A stretch of 45,261 nt of DNA, from assembly GCA_021324515.1 (NCBI GenBank), contig JAJPIY010000175.1, positions 1-45,261 on the forward strand. The letters are read 5' to 3'. The notes under the pieces are model-generated. The model ran no database searches. It was not told where the DNA came from and saw only the letters and a program-made list of their open reading frames with translations. The DNA comes from Planctomycetota bacterium (GTDB lineage Bacteria; Planctomycetota; Planctomycetia; Gemmatales; Gemmataceae). The position numbers were made by a program, and so were the translations under genes. Shown here piece after piece: positions 1 through 6,968 of this stretch (positions within the stretch are counted from its first letter, which is position 1; each line of letters opens with the position of its first letter).

Positions 1-617
1 AGCCAAGAACGGAGAACACGCCGGCCCCAGAGAATCTCGAACAGTAAGGCGTTGACGGCGGCAATGAGAAAGCTGACGCCATATGCTCCCGTCAAGTCGG
101 CAATCTGAATCAAGGGTAGAAACGGGTGCTGCGAATGGCTGAGCATATACCAGGCGAAGCCGCCCAGGAGCTTTGAACGCAGAAACTCCACAGTCGTCCA
201 GGCGATCGGCGCCGCCAGCACCAGAGGCAAGGAGGTGCGGCGGTCGAGGAGGTGAATCAGATATACGGTTAGGAGGAAATAAAACGAACAATAAAACGCC
301 AAGCCGATCCAGGTGGCATACATGCGTGGATCGGCCACGCGCATCCATTGCATCGCCGCCAGGTAAAATGCCAAGCTGCCCAGCCAGGCGCTGAAATAAA
401 TCCACCGCGGCCGGGCAGAGCTGCGCACCAGGGCAAGCAGCGGAACCAGGGCGATCCAGATGAGCCAGCCGCAAGCGATCGGAAAATAACACAGCCAGAG
501 GAGAGCCGCATTGGTCAACGCTAACGGAAACACGCGCCAGTCGATCGGCGGCCTCGGTGAAGACAGCGCCCCGGCGGACGGCTGCGGCCGCGAGAACGTA
601 GCCTCCGAAATGGGCAT
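1..617 (-). CDS. lnt: Apolipoprotein N-acyltransferase, N-terminal part (cut by window edge)
   Basis: This reading frame starts at an ATG at 617 and runs off the left end of the window, giving about 205 codons. A clear Shine-Dalgarno sequence AGGAGG lies 7 bases before the ATG. The protein is strongly hydrophobic, with several membrane segments, and carries Lnt-like stretches: a region reading LIWIALVPLLALVRS, then GSLAFYLAAMQWMR, then LGGFAWYMLSHSQHPF followed by LIQIADLTGAYGVSFL. In the Lnt family this part is the membrane domain; the enzyme adds the third acyl chain to lipoproteins at the inner membrane. The nitrilase-type catalytic domain (Glu-Lys-Cys) would lie beyond the window, so activity cannot be judged. 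It follows moeA on the same strand after 95 bases. The family call is fairly sure because the motif order matches; the partial state is due only to the window boundary. Confidence 0.85.
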   Translation of the reverse strand, partial: MPISEATFSRPQPSAGALSSPRPPIDWRVFPLALTNAALLWLCYFPIACGWLIWIALVPLLALVRSSARPRWIYFSAWLGSLAFYLAAMQWMRVADPRMYATWIGLAFYCSFYFLLTVYLIHLLDRRTSLPLVLAAPIAWTTVEFLRSKLLGGFAWYMLSHSQHPFLPLIQIADLTGAYGVSFLIAAVNALLFEILWGRRVLRSW

Positions 618-644
618 GCCGTTGCCTCCTGAGATTGTTCTCCG

Positions 645-698
645 TTTTCGGTTTTCGGTCTCCCAACTAACAAGGACTTCCTTCCTAAAAACCGAAAA
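645..698 (-). terminator. Possible hairpin between moeA and lnt
   Basis: TTTTCGGTTTT at 645-655 is the exact reverse complement of AAAACCGAAAA at 688-698, so the transcript leaving moeA could fold an 11-bp stem with a long loop of about 32 bases. The stem is AT-rich and no clean U-tract follows, so it may be a weak terminator, an attenuator between the two genes, or chance. Confidence 0.25.
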
Positions 699-712
699 GG
701 GCAAACGCAGAC

Positions 713-1966
713 CTATTCCAACTTCAGTACCTCGAACACTTGCCCCGCGCGATGACCATGGTCGCCGGGCGGAAACACTACCAAGGCGTTGGCCTGGGTC
801 AAGGCCCGCAAGTCCGCCGAGCCGATCCAGGGTACGGCCCGCACTCGCCATCCAGCCGTTGTCCATTCCAGAAAGGCCGGATGATACGTCGGGCGATCGG
901 TGCGATAGGCGAAATCTTCGCTGAGAACGGCGGAAACAAAATGCGGGCCTGGATCGGCATAACCACGCAACCGTCGCAGCGCGGGACGAACGAATAGCTC
1001 GAAGCAAACCAGCACGCTGACCGGATTGCCAGGCAACCCAAACACCAAGGTCGGCTCGCCGCCGCCGGGACGCGGGTAGGTGCCGAAGAACATCGGCTTG
1101 CCCGGTTTCATCTCGACCTTGTGGAAATGCGCAACAACGCCGGCCTCCCGCAGGACACCGGGCACCAGGTCGAGCTTGCCGGCCGAAACGCCGCCCGACA
1201 GCAGGAGCACGTGCGCCTTGAGGCCGTCGCAGATCAGGGGACGCAGACAGGCGGGATCATCGCGGGCGATGCCGAGATAGCGCGGCGTACCGCCGGCCTG
1301 GCTGACCAGGGCCGTGAGCAGGGCGGCGTTGCTGTTGCGGATTTGTCCCCCCTGCGGCCTCTCACTGGGTTCGACCAGTTCGTCTCCCGTGGACAAGACA
1401 GCCACGCGGGGCGACGGATGTACCAAAACGGTCGTGCGGCCGATCGTGGCGAGGACGCCGAATTCCTGCGGACGCAGTACCGCCCCTGCCCGCAGTACGA
1501 TGTCGCCGCACTTCATCTCAGCGCCCTGCGGCAGAATGTTCTGCCCCGGTTTCGGGGGACGGTCCTCGATCACAACGAGGTTGTTTTCGCTTAGGCGCGT
1601 CCGCTCGACGATGACTACGGCGTCGGCGCCCGGCGGGAGCGGTGCTCCCGTCATGATGCGGCTGGCCTGGCCGGCTTCGACTGCCCGGCTCGGCACTTGC
1701 CCTGCTGTAATTTCCTCAAGGACTTGCAGCGTGCCCTTGCCGGTAGGCAGATCCGCGCAGCGCACGGCATAGCCATCCATCATCGACTTGTGATACGGCG
1801 GCATGTCGAGATCGCTGACTACGTCCGCAGCAAGAACGTGGCCAAGAGCGGCCGAACTGAGGGGCATCGGCTCGGGCGGCAATGGCCGGACGTATTGCTG
1901 CACTATCGCCTGAGCCTCGGCAATAGCAAGTATTTTCGGACTTTTTGTAGACACAATATCGGACAC
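713..1966 (-). CDS. moeA: Molybdopterin molybdenumtransferase MoeA
   Basis: The 417-residue protein has the usual length of MoeA, which inserts molybdate into adenylylated molybdopterin in the last step of molybdenum cofactor synthesis in the cytoplasm. Visible family signatures in order are MPPYHKSMMDGYAV (residues about 55-68), RIMTGAPLPPGADAVVIVE (about 103-121), VLSTGDELVEP (about 190-200), the MoCF-binding segment LLSGGVSAGKLD (about 255-266) and GLPGNPVSVLVCFELFVRP near residue 313-331. The SGGVS segment usually continues with Gly-Asp or Gly-Glu plus Asp; here it is AGKLD, a modest variation. The gene lies between an aldehyde dehydrogenase and lnt on the same strand. No other cofactor-synthesis gene and no obvious molybdoenzyme is visible in the window, so its client enzyme is unknown. 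Confidence 0.93.
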   Translation of the reverse strand: MSDIVSTKSPKILAIAEAQAIVQQYVRPLPPEPMPLSSAALGHVLAADVVSDLDMPPYHKSMMDGYAVRCADLPTGKGTLQVLEEITAGQVPSRAVEAGQASRIMTGAPLPPGADAVVIVERTRLSENNLVVIEDRPPKPGQNILPQGAEMKCGDIVLRAGAVLRPQEFGVLATIGRTTVLVHPSPRVAVLSTGDELVEPSERPQGGQIRNSNAALLTALVSQAGGTPRYLGIARDDPACLRPLICDGLKAHVLLLSGGVSAGKLDLVPGVLREAGVVAHFHKVEMKPGKPMFFGTYPRPGGGEPTLVFGLPGNPVSVLVCFELFVRPALRRLRGYADPGPHFVSAVLSEDFAYRTDRPTYHPAFLEWTTAGWRVRAVPWIGSADLRALTQANALVVFPPGDHGHRAGQVFEVLKLE

Positions 1967-2087
1967 GGCTTCCTCGGATCGTATGCTTTTGTGCAGCCTC
2001 CGAGGAAGATTGTACCATCCGATACCGTCGGCGAACTAGCCTGAAAAACGCACCGTACTCTTGAAAGAAGCGACCCCTGGCCTAAGT

Positions 2088-2193
2088 GCCGCCGGCTTAA
2101 ACCCGGCGGCTCGCTAGTCCTTGCTCTTTGTGAGCCGCCGGGTTAAACCCGGCGGCGCGCGGACACTTGAGCCGCCGGGTTAAACCCGGCGGC
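2088..2193. repeat. Three copies of a 23-bp GCCGCCGGGTT palindrome
   Basis: Copies lie at 2088-2110, 2134-2156 and 2171-2193. Each arm reads GCCGCCGGGTT, followed by a single central A and the exact reverse complement of the arm. The last two are perfect palindromes; the first has one mismatch (GCCGGCTT in place of GCCGGGTT). They occupy the 259-base spacer between the aldehyde dehydrogenase and moeA, both on the minus strand. They look like a REP-type dispersed palindrome. They could act as a terminator or mRNA stabiliser for the upstream aldehyde dehydrogenase, but they lack a U-tract. Confidence 0.85.
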
Positions 2194-2225
2194 TGCGGAC
2201 AGACAGGTGAGGCGTGCAGGGTTCC

Positions 2226-3698
2226 TTACTTCAATTTGATCGTGACGGTCTTGATTTCGGTGTAGTGTTCCAGGGCCGCCTCGCCGTTTTCGCGGCCTTG
2301 GCCGGACATCTTGAAACCGCCGAACGGCGTCGTCGTATCGACGACGTGGTAGCAGTTCACCCATACGGTGCCCGCTTTGACCTCCCGGGCGAACAGGTGG
2401 GCCTTGTCGATGTCGCGCGTCCACACGGCTGCGGCCAGACCATAATAAGTCCGGTTGGCCCGGTCGATGACTTCCTCGACTTTCTTGAACGGCAACACAC
2501 TGACGACCGGCCCGAAGATCTCATCCTTGGCGATGGTCATATCATCTTTGACATTGTCAAAGATGGTCGGTTCAACGAAGAACCCCTTGTCGCCGAAGCG
2601 ATGGCCGCCGGTCATGAGCGTGGCGCCTTCTTTTTGGCCCAATTCACAGTAGTAGAGGATTTTGTCCATCTGCTCTTTGGAGACCTGCGGCCCTTGCTCG
2701 GTCTCCGGATCGAGCGGATCGCCGATCTTGCGTTCCTTGGCTTTCTCGGCCAGGCGCTCGACGAACTCCTGATGGATCTTGTCCTCGACAAAGAGCCGAC
2801 TGCCGGCCGTGCAACATTGTCCTCCGTGGAAGTAGATGGCGTGGAAGGCGCCGGCGACCGCTTGCTCCATGTCGGCATCGGCGAAGATCACATTGGGCGA
2901 TTTGCCACCCAACTCGAACGTGACCCGCTTGAGGGTGTCGGCGGCCGCTTTCTGGATGATCTTGGCCGTATCGACATGGCCAGTGAAGGCGATCTTGTCC
3001 ACGTCGGGATGAGCGACCAGAGCGGCGCCGGTGATTTCCCCGATGCCGTTGATGATGTTGACGACGCCGGGCGGGAAGCCGGCCTCGATGGCCAATTCCC
3101 CCATGCGCAGGGCGGTCAACGGCGTCTGCTCGGCCGGTTTGAGGACCACCGTGTTGCCGCAGGCCAGGGCCGGTCCCCATTTCCAGGCCAGCATCAACAG
3201 CGGGAAGTTCCAGGGGATGATTTGGCCAACGACGCCGACCGGCTGCCGCAGCGTATACGATAGGAAATTGCCACGCACCGGCACGGTTCGGCCTTCGATC
3301 TTGTCGGCCCAGCCGGCGTAGTAACGCAGGGTGTTGACCACGCCTTGCATGTCGGCGAGGGAGTCTTGGATGGTCTTGCCGCAGTTGAGCGATTCCAGGC
3401 GGGCCAGTTCGTCGGCCTCTTTTTCGACAAGGTCAGCGAGTTTGTACAACAGCCGACCACGATCGGCAGCGTCCATCGTCTTCCACGGACCGGATTCCAG
3501 CGCCTTCCGTGCGGCCTTGACCGCTTTGTCCACGTCCTTGGCCGATGCCGCCGCTACCTTGGCGATCACTTGTCCGGTCGCCGGATTGTACGTCTCGAAC
3601 GAGCCGCCCTCGACCGGATCGACCCACTCATTGTTGATGAGCAGTTTGGTCTGGCGAATGGCTGGAGGAGCCGGTCGCTTCATTGTCGCTTGCGCCAT
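2226..3698 (-). CDS. NAD(P)-dependent aldehyde dehydrogenase
   Basis: The 490-residue protein is a full-length member of the aldehyde dehydrogenase superfamily, which oxidises aldehydes to carboxylic acids in the cytoplasm. The catalytic motifs are present: IPWNF (Asn at about 163), VVLKPAE (Lys 187, cofactor), FELGGKSP with the general-base Glu at 262, and [10 protein letters not shown] with the nucleophile at Cys 296. The C-terminal [13 protein letters not shown] motif is also typical. An open frame continues upstream to 4193, but that extension has no family similarity and is Arg/Pro-rich. The ATG at 3698 is chosen because homologous sequence begins just after it and a GTGAGGTG Shine-Dalgarno-like stretch lies about 9 bases ahead. 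The overall style is that of the ALDH1/ALDH2/betaine aldehyde dehydrogenase group. The true substrate cannot be read from sequence; formaldehyde, acetaldehyde or a sugar-derived aldehyde are options. Confidence 0.93.
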   Translation of the reverse strand: MAQATMKRPAPPAIRQTKLLINNEWVDPVEGGSFETYNPATGQVIAKVAAASAKDVDKAVKAARKALESGPWKTMDAADRGRLLYKLADLVEKEADELARLESLNCGKTIQDSLADMQGVVNTLRYYAGWADKIEGRTVPVRGNFLSYTLRQPVGVVGQIIPWNFPLLMLAWKWGPALACGNTVVLKPAEQTPLTALRMGELAIEAGFPPGVVNIINGIGEITGAALVAHPDVDKIAFTGHVDTAKIIQKAAADTLKRVTFELGGKSPNVIFADADMEQAVAGAFHAIYFHGGQCCTAGSRLFVEDKIHQEFVERLAEKAKERKIGDPLDPETEQGPQVSKEQMDKILYYCELGQKEGATLMTGGHRFGDKGFFVEPTIFDNVKDDMTIAKDEIFGPVVSVLPFKKVEEVIDRANRTYYGLAAAVWTRDIDKAHLFAREVKAGTVWVNCYHVVDTTTPFGGFKMSGQGRENGEAALEHYTEIKTVTIKLK

Positions 3699-4234
3699 GA
3701 CATCACACCTCACGGGAACGAGAAAAGGGTAAAAGGGACGCACCTGCTGCCGTCCCGGCCAGCTGGGCGTCACGCGGAGAGACTCGACCGATGGCATCCT
3801 ATGCCGCCGAACGCTATGGTCAAGCTGTCTGGGCCGTGACGGTTCGGGAACAAGTGGTCCCCCGTTCCTGGACGCTTGCGGCCCAGACCAGCGACCTCGA
3901 ATGCCGTCGGGACTCGCGGCCCTGAGTCTATCTCTGAAGTGCCGATCTATTCCGCGCAAGCAGTGCAATCGGAACAAGATGAGGTTCCGCGCCTCGACTT
4001 TCTGACAAGAGTTATTGACGGTTATATTTTCCAGACTTACTATATTATCAACTTTATGCATCTTCTCTCCATTTCCCAAATAGGAGAAACGGAAGATGCA
4101 ACAGGGAGGGACTGTTGCGCGCCGAAGAGGATGCATCTCGGATGGCCCGTGAAATCGTGGGTTCAAAGCCCGTGGAGGGCTTAGATGTACCAAAGGTTTT
4201 GGAGTTCCCTTTCCATACTGGGAGGCGTTTCACG
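3699..4234. promoter_or_regulatory. Intergenic regulatory region between divergent genes, with AT-rich core and hairpin
   Basis: This 536-base spacer separates the start of the aldehyde dehydrogenase (minus) from the start of the TIGR03000-type gene (plus). Its centre, about 4010-4060, is much more AT-rich than its surroundings. On the plus strand TTGACG at about 4015 is followed after 17 bases by TACTAT, a moderate sigma70-like match. A nearly perfect inverted repeat follows at 4057-4100. I saw no convincing minus-strand promoter for the dehydrogenase, although TTGATA and TATAAC-like strings occur in the same AT-rich patch. Short open frames here have no recognisable coding character. Confidence 0.45.
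4057..4100. promoter_or_regulatory. Inverted repeat in the leader of the TIGR03000-type gene
   Basis: TGCATCTTC at 4057-4065 pairs perfectly with GAAGATGCA at 4092-4100, and TCTCC at 4066-4070 can also pair with GGAGA at 4083-4087, giving up to 14 bp of stem with a 4-base bulge. It sits about 15 bases after the candidate -10 and 135 bases before the start codon, so it may be an operator, a 5' mRNA stabilising hairpin or an attenuator. It has no U-tract and is unlikely to be a simple terminator. Confidence 0.4.
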
Positions 4235-4858
4235 ATGTACAGTGTTGTGTTGATGATGGCCTTGACCAGCGGCGGCGATGCGCCGGCGTTGGGAGGTTGT
4301 CGGGGCGGTTGCTATGGTTGCCACGGCTGCTATGGCTGCCACGGTGGCTGCTTCGGCGGACATCGCCGTCATGGCTGCTGCGGCTGCTACGGCGGTTGCT
4401 ATGGTTGCCACGGCTGCTATGGCTGCCACGGCGGCTGCTTCGGCGGACATCGCCGTCATGGCTGCTGCGGCTGCTACGGCGGTTGCTACGGTTGCCACGG
4501 CTGCTACGGCGGCCATGCGGCTCCGGTCGCCCCGCCTGTCGCGCCGGCGGCCCCGGTGGCTCCAGCAACTCCCAAGAAGACCAGCCTGGGAGAAAGCGCT
4601 CCGGCTACCTTGATCGTCACCGTTCCGGCCGACGCGCGCCTGAGCATCGACGGCGAGGCCACCACCTCGACGGCGACGCAGCGCGTTTTTGTCTCTCCGG
4701 CCCTGAATTTCGGCCGCGAATATCATTACACTTTGCAGGCCGAGTTCCAGAAAGACGGCAAGACCGTGACTTTGAGCAAGGAAGTTGCGGTCAAGGCCGG
4801 CGAGGAGACGCGCGTCCGATTTGACGCCGAAGATGCCGTCGAGATTGCCAGCCGTTAA
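4235..4858 (+). CDS. Cys/Gly/His/Tyr-rich repeat protein with C-terminal TIGR03000-type domain
   Basis: The ATG at 4235 has a GGAGG sequence 9 bases upstream, giving a 207-residue protein that starts MYSVVLMMALTSGG. Residues about 20-95 are two exact or near-exact 29-residue repeats and a partial third, built from GGCYGCHGCYGCHGGCFGG, HRRHGCC and GCY units. A Pro/Ala linker (VAPPVAPAAPVAP) leads to a C-terminal domain of about 75 residues beginning ATLIVTVPADARLSIDGE, containing TQRVFVSP and ending KAGEETRVRFDAED. That domain matches what I know of TIGR03000, a family seen only in planctomycetes, often behind low-complexity repeats. Function is unknown; the many Cys and His suggest metal binding or disulphide cross-linking in an envelope protein, which is inference. 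The N-terminus is only weakly signal-like. A strong terminator follows at 4882. Confidence 0.88.
   Translation: MYSVVLMMALTSGGDAPALGGCRGGCYGCHGCYGCHGGCFGGHRRHGCCGCYGGCYGCHGCYGCHGGCFGGHRRHGCCGCYGGCYGCHGCYGGHAAPVAPPVAPAAPVAPATPKKTSLGESAPATLIVTVPADARLSIDGEATTSTATQRVFVSPALNFGREYHYTLQAEFQKDGKTVTLSKEVAVKAGEETRVRFDAEDAVEIASR
4304..4519 (+). repeat. In-gene 87-bp tandem repeat (2.5 copies)
   Basis: Units lie at 4304-4390, 4391-4477 and a partial third from 4478 to about 4519. The period of 87 bases is a multiple of three, so the protein frame is kept and adjacent frames are also open across the block. The first two units differ at one third-codon position (GGT versus GGC before the TGC TTC codons), which points to recent duplication or ongoing homogenisation. 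Confidence 0.9.
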
Positions 4859-4881
4859 TGCGGATGCATCTTGCCTTGATT

Positions 4882-4917
4882 AAAAAGGGGGAGGAGTTCG
4901 CCTAACTCCCCCTTTTT
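4882..4917 (+). terminator. Rho-independent terminator after the TIGR03000-type gene
   Basis: AAAAAGGGGGAG at 4882-4893 pairs perfectly with CTCCCCCTTTTT at 4906-4917 across a 12-base loop, leaving a run of U at the 3' side of the stem. It starts 24 bases after the stop codon. It is also symmetrical enough to work from the other strand. Confidence 0.85.
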
Positions 4918-4937
4918 CGCTTTTTCCCGCCACGGTT

Positions 4938-5022
4938 CCCCCCCCACCCCAACCCTCCCCCACAAGGGGGGAGGGAACTCATTCTCCCTCCCCCCTTGTG
5001 GGGGAGGGTTGGGGTGGGGGGG
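4938..5022. repeat. Long inverted repeat of the CCCCAACCCTCCCCCAC family
   Basis: A left arm at about 4938-4976 (containing CCCCAACCCTCCCCCACAAG) is almost exactly complementary to a right arm at about 4985-5022 across an 8-base loop, a stem of about 38 bp. Related sequence occurs at about 25405-25460 and at 45060-45261, so this is a dispersed element. With the terminator just before it, it fills most of the 338-base spacer 4859-5196, in which I see no gene. It has no features of an insertion sequence. Confidence 0.8.
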
Positions 5023-5196
5023 AAGGGGAAAAAATGTCAAATCTCCCTGTGCCCAGTATTACGTTGCTTATCGCTATTTGCTTTTTGGGGCCTTGCACAC
5101 TATGCTTTTTTTAGAATGGCGATCCCAGCACTATTCCTGCCGAAAGCGTTTTGAGGTCCGAGTTATCCACGTCGCCCTTTTGGTATAGGGGCCGTT

Positions 5197-5751
5197 ATGA
5201 CAAGCGGGACACCGCATTCGATCCAGCATCGGCGGCGTGTTCGCCTCGAGCTTGAGGTGCTGGAGGCGCGCGATCTTCCTTCGGGGTCCGTGTTCGCTCT
5301 GAGTACGCCAGGGGATCCGCCTGCGGCAACCGTTGTCCTGGACATCCGCGGCACCGGAATGACGTTCGACCAACGAGGGCTTCCGGCGTCGTTCCAGGGG
5401 AACATCTACATCGGTCTACAGCCGCTAGGTCCGGTTATCGGCCAGTATGAAGAGACGCTTACTCCCTTGCTCCTGGACGGTCTGTTCATCGGGACATTAG
5501 GACAGGCCACTTTCACGTTCTTCCCCGGAGCACTCGGCGATCAGCCTCTGGCTACTCTTCACACCTTTGAAGTGTCTTTTCTCCAAGGCGTCATCCCCCC
5601 CATCGGTGCGCTGTACGTGAACAGCGTCGGGACGATTACCGGGGCCTCGGGGGCTGTCGCCCCTGTGCAAGGCGGCTTCACCAGCGCAAGTCTCCTCGTC
5701 TTGGGTCCGCCGTTCGCTTCGAATACTTGGGTGGATTTCACAGTGCAGTGA
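5197..5751 (+). CDS. Hypothetical protein with planctomycete LEVLEARDLPSG N-terminal motif
   Basis: The 184-residue product begins with a basic stretch (QHRRRVRLELEVLEARDLPSG). Its LExLExRxLPS pattern is frequent at the N-terminus of planctomycete surface or secreted proteins and is thought to be a targeting signal; that role is family knowledge, not shown here. No classical hydrophobic signal peptide is visible. The rest is rich in Gly, Thr, Phe and Leu with alternating hydrophobic residues, consistent with a beta-rich domain (for example GTLGQATFTFFPGAL and the C-terminal SNTWVDFTVQ). No known domain was recognised. The Shine-Dalgarno region is poor (GGGG at about 8 bases). A weak promoter-like pair, TTGCTT at 5078 and TATGCT at 5101 with 17-base spacing, lies upstream. 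The gene ends 33 bases before the terpene-synthase-like gene. Confidence 0.65.
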   Translation: MTSGTPHSIQHRRRVRLELEVLEARDLPSGSVFALSTPGDPPAATVVLDIRGTGMTFDQRGLPASFQGNIYIGLQPLGPVIGQYEETLTPLLLDGLFIGTLGQATFTFFPGALGDQPLATLHTFEVSFLQGVIPPIGALYVNSVGTITGASGAVAPVQGGFTSASLLVLGPPFASNTWVDFTVQ

Positions 5752-5784
5752 CAGACAAATCCTATTTCCCCATGAGGACAAATT

Positions 5785-6867
5785 ATGCCCTTGGACAACG
5801 TTATGACGGGACGATACAATCGAGCTACCTTACCGGTTCCACCGACTAAAGAAAGGTCCGGTGATGATGGAATGGAGGGACGCTCCCCGGTGTCGCAAAC
5901 GTTTTTCCCATCTCCCGACGACATTCAGCGCGAAATAGCGCTGGCCCTGACCAAACCTCTCAGCCCTACTCTGGAGCACTGGAGCGCTCGCTATGCCCAG
6001 GTGGGCTATCGGCAGAACCATTATTATTTATGGCGCTGGGCCCGCCAAGGCGTCGAAGTCACTATGCTCTCCAGCGTCTCTCCCAAGCTGCGCGACGAGG
6101 TGTGCGATACCAAGGTCCTTGGCGTCATGCTCGACGTGCTGGTGGACGATGTGGCGGATCGCAACGGCGACGAAGCCCTATTGGAATGCCTGCTGAATCT
6201 GCCTTTGCGCGATGATCTTCCCGATTTGCACCGCTTCTCTTCCGCGGAACAGGCGTATGCTCAGCTGGTCCTGGAATTGTGGCAGGAAATTCATACGCGC
6301 GCCCGTCGGTATCCGCGCTACCAGGAATTCGCTGCCGTGCTGCGCTACGATTACGTGCAGCTGTTCAACACCATGCGCTATTCCCATCTGCTCAATCGCA
6401 ACCCTGCCCTGCTGAATGTGGTCGAGCACGACCTCTACTTGCCCCATAACATGCACATGATGGTCTCGGCCACGCTCGACCTGATGTGTTCGCCCCTCTT
6501 TGATGCCGCCGAGATCGGCCATCTGCGGGAGGCGGCCTGGCTCGGTCAATGCATGGGGCGCATCGGCAATCTGACTACCACCTGGGAACGAGAGCTGGAC
6601 GAAGGCGATTTTACCAGCGGCGTGTATGCCCGCGCCCTGATGCAAGGCGATCTGACTCTAAGGCACCTGCGCAACGTCGATCGCCAAGCGATCCGGGCCG
6701 CTATCGTCAACGGACAGCATGAAGCTCATTTCCTCGCACGCTGGCAGGAGCACCGCCAGGCAATTCTTGCCAAAAGCTCCCAGGTGAAGTCCGTCGATTT
6801 GGATCAGTTCGTCCTCGGACTGCAACGGCTGATTTGCTTGCACCTGGGCAGTCGAGGCCACAAATAA
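5785..6867 (+). CDS. Class I terpene synthase-like protein
   Basis: The 360-residue, mostly helical protein has the two metal-binding motifs that define class I terpenoid synthases, at the right spacing. An Asp-rich motif DDVAD (DDxxD form) lies at residues 121-125 in the context VLGVMLDVLVDDVADRNGDE. An NSE-like motif NLTTTWERE (N-x3-T-x3-E) lies at residues 262-270, followed by LDEGDFTSGV, which resembles the sequence after the NSE motif in bacterial sesquiterpene synthases. The 141-residue gap is close to the family norm. In the canonical motif the residue after Asn is usually Asp; here it is Leu. If active it would ionise a prenyl diphosphate with Mg2+. It could instead be a non-catalytic relative. 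The start at 5785 has GAGGA about 7 bases upstream; Met 30 is an alternative. It lies 101 bases before two hybrid kinases on the same strand, so co-transcription is plausible. Confidence 0.55.
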   Translation: MPLDNVMTGRYNRATLPVPPTKERSGDDGMEGRSPVSQTFFPSPDDIQREIALALTKPLSPTLEHWSARYAQVGYRQNHYYLWRWARQGVEVTMLSSVSPKLRDEVCDTKVLGVMLDVLVDDVADRNGDEALLECLLNLPLRDDLPDLHRFSSAEQAYAQLVLELWQEIHTRARRYPRYQEFAAVLRYDYVQLFNTMRYSHLLNRNPALLNVVEHDLYLPHNMHMMVSATLDLMCSPLFDAAEIGHLREAAWLGQCMGRIGNLTTTWERELDEGDFTSGVYARALMQGDLTLRHLRNVDRQAIRAAIVNGQHEAHFLARWQEHRQAILAKSSQVKSVDLDQFVLGLQRLICLHLGSRGHK

Positions 6868-6968
6868 TCCTCTCCAACTTCTGGCGTGCGGAGCGTCTTG
6901 CCCCTTAGCAGCAACCCAGCGGGTGGGCAGCCTTTCCCCTTCGCCGGTTGAACAGTGGGGTGAATCGC

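Noticed and set aside
2214-3263. 349-codon plus-strand reading frame opposite the aldehyde dehydrogenase
   Set aside because: No family similarity; the minus strand has intact catalytic motifs, so this is a GC-driven antisense shadow.
3699-4193. N-terminal extension of the aldehyde dehydrogenase
   Set aside because: The extra 165 codons lack family similarity and lie over AT-rich promoter-like DNA; the ATG at 3698 matches the family start.
4181-4726. Minus-strand Ala/Val/Thr-rich frame opposite the TIGR03000-type gene
   Set aside because: The 87-bp repeat opens several frames at once; only the plus frame has the C-terminal domain and a ribosome site.
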